NCBI GenBank assembly: GCA_040902855.1
Contig: JBBDWN010000082.1
Coordinates: 1 to 25,449 of the forward strand
Reading direction: 5' to 3'
DNA length: 25,449 nt
Source: DATHWB01 sp040902855
GTDB lineage: Bacteria > Actinomycetota > Acidimicrobiia > Spongiisociales > ZC4RG35
How positions within the stretch are numbered: the first letter of the stretch is position 1; each line of letters opens with the position of its first letter. This document shows positions 1 to 6,683 of this stretch, piece after piece. The notes under the pieces were generated by a model. The model worked only from the letters and a program-made list of their open reading frames with translations. It searched no databases and was not told the DNA's origin. Position numbers and translations under genes: made by a program.

Positions 1-360
1 TTCTTGATCGGACAGACGGTGATCGTTGCGGTGTGGCTCGCACTCAACATCCTCCTCGCGACCTTTCGGTGGGACCCATATCCGTTCATCCTGTTGAATC
101 TGGCGTTCTCGTTGCAGGCTGCCTACGCGGCGCCGCTGATCCTCCTCGCGCAGACCAGGCAGGCCGAACGCGATCGAACGATGAGCGAATCCGACGCCAA
201 TCACCGAGAAGCACTCGCCGAGGCGGCGGTGGAACGCCAGCAGATCGCCGCACAACAGGCGGCTCGTCTGCAGGAGCTCATCGAGGCGAACACTCGTCTC
301 ACCGAGGAGGTCGATCGTCTCACCACCGAGATTCACCGCACCGTCGTACCGTCGTCGTGA
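1..360 (+). CDS. DUF1003 family membrane protein, C-terminal part (cut by window edge)
   Basis: The reading frame is open from base 1 to the TGA at 358-360, so the start lies outside the window. The visible 119 residues begin with two closely spaced hydrophobic segments (roughly residues 4-20 and 27-47) joined by a short polar turn containing WDPYPF. They then run into a charged, Gln/Glu/Ala-rich tail with heptad-like spacing that should form a coiled coil (about residues 55-115). A hydrophobic pair around a 'DPYPFILLNL' motif followed by a helical cytoplasmic tail is characteristic of DUF1003 proteins, whose function is unknown. A TTG at base 4 is in frame but would cut through the first membrane segment, so I do not take it as the start. 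No terminator is visible after the stop. Confidence 0.7.
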   Translation, partial: FLIGQTVIVAVWLALNILLATFRWDPYPFILLNLAFSLQAAYAAPLILLAQTRQAERDRTMSESDANHREALAEAAVERQQIAAQQAARLQELIEANTRLTEEVDRLTTEIHRTVVPSS

Positions 361-485
361 AGGGGGCTCCGCAAGTGTCCGAACAGAGTGTGACCTTGAC
401 ACGGCTTCGTTTTGTGAACCCGGTTCAGCGTCCGCAGCGACCAAGCGATGGCCAGCTCTGCAAGCGCTCGGAACCCGATCCCGTC

Positions 486-511
486 ATTTGCACTAGAGCC
501 ATAGTGCAAAT
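486..511. promoter_or_regulatory. Perfect inverted repeat, probable operator upstream of the iron permease
   Basis: ATTTGCACTA (486-495) and TAGTGCAAAT (502-511) are perfect 10-bp inverted repeats separated by 6 bp. The repeat covers the -35 and spacer of the predicted FTR1 promoter and directly abuts the iron box. Arm length and spacing suit a dimeric repressor. I do not recognise the regulator: it is not the Fur consensus and is distinct from the neighbouring IdeR-like box. A hairpin in RNA is unlikely, because the repeat lies upstream of the predicted transcription start. Confidence 0.55.
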
Positions 512-517
512 TATGTT
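488..517 (+). promoter_or_regulatory. Predicted sigma-70-type promoter of the FTR1 gene
   Basis: TTGCAC (488-493) as -35 and TATGTT (512-517) as -10 are separated by 18 bp. The predicted start falls near 524, giving a leader of about 17 nt that still holds the GGAGGG ribosome-binding site. The -35 and spacer lie within the palindrome at 486-511 and the -10 lies within the iron box at 511-529, as expected for a repressed promoter. This is a pattern call only. Confidence 0.4.
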
Positions 518-529
518 TGGCTGACCTAA
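511..529. promoter_or_regulatory. IdeR/DtxR-like iron box
   Basis: The 19 bases match the actinobacterial IdeR/DtxR consensus TTAGGTTAGSCTAACCTAA at 16 of 19 positions (mismatches at positions 4, 8 and 13). The site overlaps the predicted -10 and start of the iron permease gene that begins at 541. Fe(II)-loaded IdeR binding here would repress an iron importer, which matches the function of the downstream gene. Confidence 0.65.
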
Positions 530-540
530 CACGGAGGGAA

Positions 541-1371
541 ATGGACGCCTTTCTACTGATGTTGCGCGAGGGTGTCGAGGCGGCGCTGATCGTCGGCATC
601 CTCCTCGCCTACCTCAGTCGTCTCGGCCGACATGACGAGAAGAAGTGGGTGTGGAATGGCGTGTGGGCGGCGGTCCTGGTCTCCGTCGTCGCCGGTGTCA
701 TCGTCTTCGCAACCATCGGTTCGCTCGAAGGGCGGTCCGAGGAGATGGCCGAGGGGGTGGTGGCAGTCGCCGCGGCTGGTCTGCTCACCTGGATGATCTT
801 TTGGATGGGCCGCAGGGCGCGATCCATACGTCTCGGCCTCGAGGCGCAGGTCGATGAGGCGCTGGCAGCCGACAGCCTCCGCGGTCTCGCCGTGGTGGCG
901 TTCGTGTCGGTGCTACGAGAAGGGCTGGAATCTGCGCTCTTCCTCCTGTCCACCACCGTGGGGGAAGCGTCCGCCGTCGCCAAGTTGGTGAGCGGTCTCG
1001 CGGGGATCGCCGCGGCAGCCGCTCTCGGATATCTGATCTATCGGGGCAGCCACCGGCTCAACATTGCGCTGTTCTTCCGGGTGACCGGGATTCTGATCGT
1101 GCTTTTTGCTGCCGGGCTGATCGCCAAGGCCATCCACGAGTTCCAGGAGGTGGGCATCCTGGGAACGACTCGAGAACACCTGTGGAATCTGGGAGTTCTC
1201 GACCCGGAGACCAGCCTGGCAGGCGAATTCCTTTCCAGTCTGTTCGGGTGGTCACCCAGCCCTTCGCTGGAGATGATATTCGGCTACCTCTTGTTCCTGG
1301 TCCCCACACTCCTTGGATTCCTCGCCATGACCGGCAACAAACCAATACGGATCGAGACCCGCACCGGCTGA
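541..1371 (+). CDS. efeU: FTR1/EfeU-family high-affinity iron permease
   Basis: A 276-residue polytopic membrane protein, the normal length for the bacterial EfeU/FTR1 family, which moves iron across the cytoplasmic membrane. Two hallmark REGxE iron-translocation motifs are present: REGVE at residues 9-13 in the first helix and REGLE at about 126-130 in a middle helix. About seven hydrophobic segments follow one another. The ATG at 541 is preferred over an in-frame TTG at 517 because GGAGGG lies at 533-538 and the family begins just before the first REGxE motif. The gene stands alone: no EfeO or EfeB partner is visible downstream. The upstream region carries an IdeR-like iron box and a palindrome, implying iron-responsive control. 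Confidence 0.9.
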   Translation: MDAFLLMLREGVEAALIVGILLAYLSRLGRHDEKKWVWNGVWAAVLVSVVAGVIVFATIGSLEGRSEEMAEGVVAVAAAGLLTWMIFWMGRRARSIRLGLEAQVDEALAADSLRGLAVVAFVSVLREGLESALFLLSTTVGEASAVAKLVSGLAGIAAAAALGYLIYRGSHRLNIALFFRVTGILIVLFAAGLIAKAIHEFQEVGILGTTREHLWNLGVLDPETSLAGEFLSSLFGWSPSPSLEMIFGYLLFLVPTLLGFLAMTGNKPIRIETRTG

Positions 1372-1635
1372 ATGGGCCTACACGGACGTACGGTGGCCCA
1401 ATACAAACGGGTTCTTCGTAGCCGGGGCGAAGGACCATGACCTTGGTGTGGCCCGTCAGATGGCAGCAGTTCTGGGAAGGGGGCTCTGGTCCCGTCGCGG
1501 TTTGTCGGGTCGTACACCGAGGCGACGATCAGGCTTCCTTCCTTCAGTCCTCGCGTCTCACCGAGCATGTCGCCTACTCCCGTGTGTCGACGACGGCAGG
1601 CCAACCCGACCGCGATTCGCGTCAGGGGATCCGAC
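1372..1635. other. Intergenic region with no recognised gene
   Basis: This stretch lies between the convergent ends of the FTR1 gene and the minus-strand lipoprotein gene. I see no convincing coding frame, RNA gene or standard terminator. A weak imperfect stem (GGTTCTTCG at 1410-1418 with CGAAGGACC at 1428-1436) lacks a T run. Confidence 0.4.
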
Positions 1636-2028
1636 TCACATCGCCGCAGGTGCCGACAAGCATTCCAGGCACTGCGTCATCTTCCGGTGCCCATCGTCAA
1701 AGGCCCCCTCAGCAGTCAGTCCGTATCCATCGATGGTGACACCGTCAGATCCCCTCATCCGCCAGGAGACCGCCGGATTCTCGAAGTCGCTGATGTCGTC
1801 GACCTGTACTTCGTGGACGAGTCCATCGCCTTCGACCCGACCCTGCTCCGAGTCGTCGCGAACGGTGGCCTTTATCTGGACCCTGGTGCCGTCCAAGTCC
1901 CCGTGAGTGTCGGTGGTGAGGGTGGCGTTTCCAGGGTTCAGACGGGATGCGATAATGGCTTGGATCTCCTCGGCGATGTCTGCCGCCGTCGGGTTGTCCT
2001 GGATCGCCTGGAAGTCGATCGTGCGCAT
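1636..2028 (-). CDS. Hypothetical protein; probably the frameshifted C-terminal part of a lipoprotein
   Basis: A 130-residue acidic soluble sequence with no family that I recognise. It is rich in Asp and Thr, contains a DIAEEIQAII helix near the start, a likely beta-rich middle, and two cysteines near the end (CLEC). On the same strand, sense-looking sequence in this frame continues upstream of the ATG at 2028 for about 25 codons (translating as GDEDGSDIIDWATVDLTSID and onward). It runs back to the point where the lipoprotein frame at 2055-2210 diverges, so a one-base indel near 2100-2115 would join both into a single protein of about 191 residues. As an alternative, GGGAG nine bases before the ATG could allow independent translation. 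Confidence 0.5.
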   Translation of the reverse strand: MRTIDFQAIQDNPTAADIAEEIQAIIASRLNPGNATLTTDTHGDLDGTRVQIKATVRDDSEQGRVEGDGLVHEVQVDDISDFENPAVSWRMRGSDGVTIDGYGLTAEGAFDDGHRKMTQCLECLSAPAAM

Positions 2029-2054
2029 GTCGTTGTTCTCCCAATCGATCGAGG

Positions 2055-2210
2055 TCAGGTCGACGGTCGCCCAGTCGATGATGTCGGAACCATCCTCGTC
2101 GCCGGCGACTCCTCTGAACCGGCCACCTCACCCGAATCCGACGCTCCGCACCCCGCCAGGATGAGTGCGGACACGACGGCAACACAGACCAAAAACGATC
2201 GCGAAGACAT
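2055..2210 (-). pseudogene. Lipoprotein signal peptide fragment (N-terminal half of a frameshifted gene)
   Basis: ATG at 2208-2210 opens a 51-residue frame with a textbook lipoprotein signal: basic MSSR start, a hydrophobic core and the lipobox LAGC at about residues 18-21, followed by an acidic Ser/Gly-rich linker. After about residue 37 the sequence becomes uncharacteristic and stops at TGA 2055-2057. The acidic linker continues naturally in the next frame, into the 130-residue sequence at 1636-2028. The full span 1636-2210 is 575 nt, one base short of a multiple of three, consistent with a single missing base. It could be a true decay mutation or a sequencing error. The gene lies downstream of mmsA on the same strand with an 86-bp gap. 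Confidence 0.55.
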
Positions 2211-2296
2211 TGCTGATTCCCCTTCCTTCGCTGCAGTCCTAGGCGGGCCTACTGTCAACGAACCCCGCGACGAGAGGCGTGCGCGCCCCTGCTGCC

Positions 2297-3790
2297 TCAG
2301 TTGTGCTGAGGAAATCCCAGGTCGACGCCGCGGTGGATCGGGTCGGGCCAGCGGCTGATGATCGTCTTCGGGCGGGTGTAGAACTGGATGCCTTCGGGTC
2401 CGTAGATCGCCGACTGTCCGAAGATCGAGTCCTTCCAACCGCCAAAGCTGTAGAAGGAGAGCGGTACGGGGATGGGAACGTTGATCCCGACCATCCCCAC
2501 CTGGATCTCGTTCTGGAACTTGCGAGCAGCACCGCCGTCGTTGGTGAAAACCGCGGTTCCGTTGCCGTACGGGTTCCGGTTGATGAGGTCGATCGCTTCG
2601 GAATAGCTGTCCAGCCGCACTACCGAGAGCACGGGACCGAAAATCTCGTCGGTGTAGATCGACATGTTCGGCTTCACCTGGTCGAACAGCGTCGGCCCGA
2701 AGAAGAAGCCCTCCTCGTGATCGGCCACGATCAGGTCCCGTCCGTCCTCGAGCAGCGTTGCGCCCTCGCTCTCCCCGGCGTCGACGTAACCCTTCACCCG
2801 GTCCCGGTGGGCGGCGGTGACGAGTGGGCCCATCTCGGCGCCTTCCATGTCACCGGGACCGACGACCAGGGCGGACATCCGCTGACGGATCAGTGGGACG
2901 AGTTTGTCCGCCGCGTCACCCACCGAAACGATGACCGAGATGGCCATGCAACGCTCTCCGGCCGACCCGTAGCCGGCGGAAACGGCGGCATCCGCCGCCA
3001 GGTCCATGTCGGCGTCTGGGAGGACGACCATGTGGTTCTTGGCGCCGCCCAGCGCCTGCACCCGTTTGCCGGCCTTGGTCCCCCGCTCCCAGATCGCACG
3101 AGCCACGGGAGTGGACCCCACGAAACTGACTGCGGCGACACCAGGGTGATCCAGCAATGCGTCGACCGCCGTCTTGTCACCGTGGACGACGTTGAAAACC
3201 CCGTCGGGAAGCCCGGCCTCGGCGAAGAGCTCCGCCGCCAGTTGGCTTACTCCCGGATCCTTCTCCGACGGCTTCAACACAAAGGTGTTCCCGCACGCGA
3301 TGGCGACCGGGTACATCCACATCGGGACCATCACCGGGAAGTTGAAGGGCGTGATACCCGCCACCACCCCGAGCGGCTGACGCAGGTTGTAGGTGTCGAC
3401 CCCGTTGGAGACCTGCTCGGAATACTCGCCCTTGAGCAGGTGGGCGATGTTGGTGACGAACTCGATCACTTCGAGTCCGCGCTGCACCTCACCGAGGGCG
3501 TCGTCGAGAGTCTTGCCGTGCTCGGCACTCACCGCCTTCGCCAGGTCGAGACGGTGGGCGGCGACCAGTTCCCGAAAGGCGAACATGATGTTCTGGCGGC
3601 GGGTGAGGGGCGCGTCCTTCCACGTCTCGAAGGCAGCAGCGGCGGCACGCACCGCGGTGTCGACCATCGCCTCGTCGGCAAACGCCACCTCGCTCCGCTG
3701 GCGACCGGTCGCCGGGTCGAAGATGGGTCCCGTGCGGGCGCCGTTGACGTGGACGTTCTTGCCGTCGATCCAGTGGGTGAGCAGTTCCAT
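2297..3790 (-). CDS. mmsA: CoA-acylating methylmalonate/malonate-semialdehyde dehydrogenase
   Basis: A 497-residue aldehyde dehydrogenase-fold protein that oxidises (methyl)malonate semialdehyde with NAD and CoA to propionyl- or acetyl-CoA plus CO2. Conserved features are ITPFNFPVMVPMWM (about 146-159), the LKPSEKDP nucleotide-binding segment, GSTPVA, and the catalytic cysteine C281 in SAGERCMAIS. The usual ALDH general-base Glu is replaced by Asn in GGAKNHMV (about N252), a hallmark of the CoA-acylating MMSDH subfamily. The ATG at 3790 is chosen over a frame extension to 3832 because GGGAGG lies 6 bases upstream and the length then matches the family. Context suggests that it completes the catabolism of beta-alanine and beta-aminoisobutyrate made by the operon at 4259-12536. 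A 6-bp stem (2295-2300 with 2306-2311) overlaps the stop codon. Confidence 0.92.
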   Translation of the reverse strand: MELLTHWIDGKNVHVNGARTGPIFDPATGRQRSEVAFADEAMVDTAVRAAAAAFETWKDAPLTRRQNIMFAFRELVAAHRLDLAKAVSAEHGKTLDDALGEVQRGLEVIEFVTNIAHLLKGEYSEQVSNGVDTYNLRQPLGVVAGITPFNFPVMVPMWMYPVAIACGNTFVLKPSEKDPGVSQLAAELFAEAGLPDGVFNVVHGDKTAVDALLDHPGVAAVSFVGSTPVARAIWERGTKAGKRVQALGGAKNHMVVLPDADMDLAADAAVSAGYGSAGERCMAISVIVSVGDAADKLVPLIRQRMSALVVGPGDMEGAEMGPLVTAAHRDRVKGYVDAGESEGATLLEDGRDLIVADHEEGFFFGPTLFDQVKPNMSIYTDEIFGPVLSVVRLDSYSEAIDLINRNPYGNGTAVFTNDGGAARKFQNEIQVGMVGINVPIPVPLSFYSFGGWKDSIFGQSAIYGPEGIQFYTRPKTIISRWPDPIHRGVDLGFPQHN

Positions 3791-3873
3791 GTCGATCCTC
3801 CCGAAGTCTGACCCGAAAGCTACCCGATCCACCGCGGCTCGGCGTCAGGGCAGGTGTGATCTAGGGTCGGAGC

Positions 3874-4254
3874 ATGGAACATCGACCAGCTGACTCGATT
3901 CCGTGGGAGCCCGCCCCGTCCGAGCATTTCACCGGATCGGTGCAGTTCGGCCCGATCAGCACCGACGGTCCGGTCAGCATGCTTGGTGTCCGGTTCGACC
4001 CCGGGGCGAGAACGGACTGGCACACCCACCCGCAGGGCCAACTGCTCTACGTCGTGTCAGGCACCGGTCTGGTCGGTGACGACGATGGGACCGTCGTCGA
4101 ATTCGGTGCGGGAGACACCGTCTACGCCCCCGCGGGACAGGTCCATTGGCACGGAGCCACCCCCCGTGGTCCGATGACCCACCTCTCCATCACCACCGGC
4201 GGAGCCACCGAATGGCTTCCCCGCAAGGTGACCGACGACGAATACCGTCGCTGA
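3874..4254 (+). CDS. Single-domain cupin, hydroxynitrile-lyase-like active site
   Basis: A 126-residue one-domain cupin. Motif 1 (GARTDWHTHPQGQ) and motif 2 (PAGQVHWHG) supply H50, H52, Q56 and H91 as likely metal ligands, with H103 (MTHLSI) as an additional active-site histidine. Overall spacing and the C-terminal VTDDEYRR closely resemble the small manganese cupins typified by the Granulicella hydroxynitrile lyase, and related cupins linked to carboxymuconolactone decarboxylases. The physiological substrate is unknown. It is the only plus-strand gene in the catabolic block, divergent from mmsA (83-bp gap) and tail-to-tail with the LLM gene (4-bp gap). There is little leader: GGAG sits two bases from the ATG and a TAGGGT -10-like box at 3862-3867 would place the RNA start at the ATG, so a leaderless message is possible. 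Confidence 0.82.
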   Translation: MEHRPADSIPWEPAPSEHFTGSVQFGPISTDGPVSMLGVRFDPGARTDWHTHPQGQLLYVVSGTGLVGDDDGTVVEFGAGDTVYAPAGQVHWHGATPRGPMTHLSITTGGATEWLPRKVTDDEYRR

Positions 4255-4258
4255 CTGT

Positions 4259-5266
4259 TCAGCCCATCCTCGGAATGATGTCCCGCCCGTAGGCTTCGAG
4301 TGTCCCGTCCATGTCGTCGTGCATGAGGTAGATGGCGAACTGGTTCACCCCGAGTGACCTGAGCTCCTCGAGCTTTTCGATATGAGCGGAGGCCGGTCCG
4401 AGAAGACAGAACCGATCGACGATCTCATCGGGTACGAAATCGGTCGAGGTGTTGGACGCCTTGCCGTGGTGGTCGTAGTCGTAGCCCTCTCGGGCGGCGA
4501 TGTAGTCGGCCAAGACACGCGGCACCATGGACTCGTCGTCGGCGCCGTACCGCTTGACCATGTCGTGGACGTGGTTGCCCACCATCCCGCCGAACCAACG
4601 CAGTTGGTCCCGCTGATGGGCGATGTCGTCACCGACGTAGGCCGGGGCGGCGACACAGATGGAGAGAGAGTCGGGATCGCGACCCGCATCCTCTGCCGCC
4701 TGCCGAACTGCCTTGATCGTCCACGCCGCCACCTGGGTGTCTGCCAACTGGAGGATGAAACCGTCGTAGTGGGTCCCGGTCGATGCCAGCGCCTTCGGAC
4801 CGTAACCGGCGAGCCAAATGGGGAGATCCCAATCGCGTCCTTCCGCCCACGGGATCGAGAACCGCTTGCCGTTGTAGTCCACCGTTCCTCCGCCCACGAG
4901 GTCCTTGATGACCTTGGAGGCTTCGGCAGTGGTGGCCAGCGTGGCCGGCGACCCTCCGATATATCGGACGGCCGAATCTCCCCGACCCATCCCGCAGGCC
5001 ATCCGCCCGTCGGAGATCTCCATGAGCGTGGCGAACTGCGAAGCGATCACCGTCCAGTCACGTGTGCCCGGGTTGGTCACCATCGGGCCCACGATCATGC
5101 GCTCCGTCGCGTTCAGCATCAGCGAGAAGATGACGAACGGCTCCTGCCACAGCACATGTGAGTCGAACGTCCAGCCGTGGGTGAACCCGAGCTTCTCCGC
5201 CCGAGCGGCATATTCGACCACCCGCGACGCAGGAGGGTCCGTTTGGAGGACGATCCCGAAGTCCAT
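4259..5266 (-). CDS. LLM-class (luciferase-like, probably F420-dependent) oxidoreductase
   Basis: A 335-residue TIM-barrel flavin/F420 oxidoreductase of the bacterial luciferase superfamily. Recognisable segments are the N-terminal MDFGIVLQTDPP strand, the VGPMVTNPGTRDW region, the GRMACGMGRGDSAVR phosphate-binding part (about 112-126) and PIWLAGYGPKAL (about 174-185), typical of F420-binding family members. It starts one base after the dihydropyrimidinase stop, so the two are translationally coupled. This and the operon content suggest a step in pyrimidine or hydantoin breakdown. It is not RutA-like in context: RutA opens the ring oxidatively and would make a dihydropyrimidinase unnecessary. 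It resembles a small F420-type subfamily that I recall as co-occurring with dihydropyrimidinases, but I cannot verify this. The reaction is unknown. Confidence 0.82.
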   Translation of the reverse strand: MDFGIVLQTDPPASRVVEYAARAEKLGFTHGWTFDSHVLWQEPFVIFSLMLNATERMIVGPMVTNPGTRDWTVIASQFATLMEISDGRMACGMGRGDSAVRYIGGSPATLATTAEASKVIKDLVGGGTVDYNGKRFSIPWAEGRDWDLPIWLAGYGPKALASTGTHYDGFILQLADTQVAAWTIKAVRQAAEDAGRDPDSLSICVAAPAYVGDDIAHQRDQLRWFGGMVGNHVHDMVKRYGADDESMVPRVLADYIAAREGYDYDHHGKASNTSTDFVPDEIVDRFCLLGPASAHIEKLEELRSLGVNQFAIYLMHDDMDGTLEAYGRDIIPRMG

Positions 5267-5267
5267 G

Positions 5268-6683
5268 TCAGATCAGGTACTGGTTGAGGCCGCGAAAGAC
5301 GAAATCGCCGTCTCCGGGTGAACCGTGATAGGTGTCGTCTGAGATCAGCACCCTCCCGCGGGACATCACCAGCTCGATCTTCCCGGCCACGTCCTTGCCT
5401 TCGTATGCCGAGTAGTCGACTCGCATGTGGTTGACGTCCACCGACATCTTGGTCTCGGCGTCCGGATCCCACACGATGATGTCTGCGTCCGAGCCGACCG
5501 CGATCGTCCCCTTCTTCGGATACATCCCGAACATCTTGGCGGGGGTGGCAGCGCACACCTCGACGAACCGTTCCAGGCTCATGCGATTCTCCGACACGGC
5601 CGCGTCGTAGATGAGTCTCAGCCGTTCCTCCACGCCTGGCATTCCGTTCGGGATCTTGGTGAAGTCGCCTTCACCAAGTCGCTTCTGGGTGCCGAGCGTC
5701 GGGTGGTCGTTCATACAGAACGGACAGTGATCCGTCGAGATCACCTGCAGGTCGTTGGTCGCCAGGTACTTCCACAACGACTCCTGGTGGTCCTCCTCCC
5801 AGTTGCGAACCGGGGTGGAGCACACGTATTTGGCGCCGTCGAAGCCGGGTTCGGCCAGGTTGTTCCATCCGAGGAACAGGTACTGGGGACAGGTCTCGCC
5901 GAAGACGTTCGAACCCCGATCGCGCGCAGCCGCCACCTCTGCCACGGCCTCCTTGGCGGACATGTGGACCACGTAGAGCGGACAACCGGCCAGTTCGGCA
6001 TAGGCGATGGCCCGATGAGTGGCCTCCGCCTCGGTGATGGGGGGGCGGGTGATCGAGTGATAGATCGGGTCGGTCTCGCCGCGCTGGATGGCCTGTTCGC
6101 GCAGCACGTCGATGACGATGCCGTTCTCGGCGTGCATCATGATCGTCCCGCCGTTCTCCGAGGCCTTCTGCATCGCCCGGAAGATCTGTCCGTCGTCGGA
6201 GTACAGGACGCCGGGGTAGGCCATGAACAGCTTGAAGCTGGTGACCCCCTCCCCCATCAGGATGTCCATCTCCTTGAGGGTCTGTTCGTTCACGTCCGAG
6301 ACGATCATGTGGAAGCCGTAGTCGATGGCGCACCGCCCGTCGGATTTGGCCCGCCATGCCTCGTAGCCGTCCATGATCGGCTCGCCGATCGTCTGGACTG
6401 CGAAGTCGACGATCGTCGTGGTCCCTCCCCAGGCGGCGGCCCGGGTTCCCGTCTCGAAATCGTCGGAGGCGAATGTGCCCCCGAAGGGCAGTTCCATGTG
6501 GGTGTGGACGTCGACGCCGCCCGGGAAGAGATACTTGCCGGTGGCATCGATGACGCGATCTGCCGTCCATTGATGGGATCCCGGAGCGGCGATCCCGACC
6601 ACGATCTCTCCATCGATGAGGACGTCGGCCGACATGCGTCCGGCATGGGTGACGACGGTTCCGTTGGTGATGAGTGTGCTCAT
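5268..6683 (-). CDS. hydA: Dihydropyrimidinase / D-hydantoinase
   Basis: A 471-residue cyclic amidohydrolase that hydrolyses dihydrouracil, dihydrothymine or hydantoins to N-carbamoyl amino acids. The full binuclear metal site is visible: H60 and H62 in DVHTHMELPF, the carbamylated K151 in SFKLFMAY, H184 in MMHAENG, H240 in YVVHMSA and D318 in STDHCPF. Length matches bacterial dihydropyrimidinases (about 460-490). The start ATG overlaps the aminotransferase stop as ATGA, with GGAGG shortly upstream, and the stop is one base from the LLM start, so it sits mid-operon. The neighbouring beta-ureidopropionase and beta-alanine-type aminotransferase favour a pyrimidine (reductive pathway) role over a purely hydantoin one. 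Confidence 0.93.
   Translation of the reverse strand: MSTLITNGTVVTHAGRMSADVLIDGEIVVGIAAPGSHQWTADRVIDATGKYLFPGGVDVHTHMELPFGGTFASDDFETGTRAAAWGGTTTIVDFAVQTIGEPIMDGYEAWRAKSDGRCAIDYGFHMIVSDVNEQTLKEMDILMGEGVTSFKLFMAYPGVLYSDDGQIFRAMQKASENGGTIMMHAENGIVIDVLREQAIQRGETDPIYHSITRPPITEAEATHRAIAYAELAGCPLYVVHMSAKEAVAEVAAARDRGSNVFGETCPQYLFLGWNNLAEPGFDGAKYVCSTPVRNWEEDHQESLWKYLATNDLQVISTDHCPFCMNDHPTLGTQKRLGEGDFTKIPNGMPGVEERLRLIYDAAVSENRMSLERFVEVCAATPAKMFGMYPKKGTIAVGSDADIIVWDPDAETKMSVDVNHMRVDYSAYEGKDVAGKIELVMSRGRVLISDDTYHGSPGDGDFVFRGLNQYLI

Noticed and set aside
1410..1436. Possible terminator after the FTR1 gene
   Set aside because: The stem is short with a mismatch and there is no T run, so it does not meet the usual criteria.
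2279..3811. Long open frame (510 codons) on the plus strand opposite mmsA
   Set aside because: It is the antisense shadow of a well-supported dehydrogenase gene in GC-rich DNA; its translation has no recognisable domain and biased composition.
4259..5266. LLM oxidoreductase as RutA (Rut pathway pyrimidine oxygenase)
   Set aside because: None of the other Rut enzymes is present, and a Rut pathway would not need dihydropyrimidinase or beta-ureidopropionase; the sequence looks more like F420-type members.
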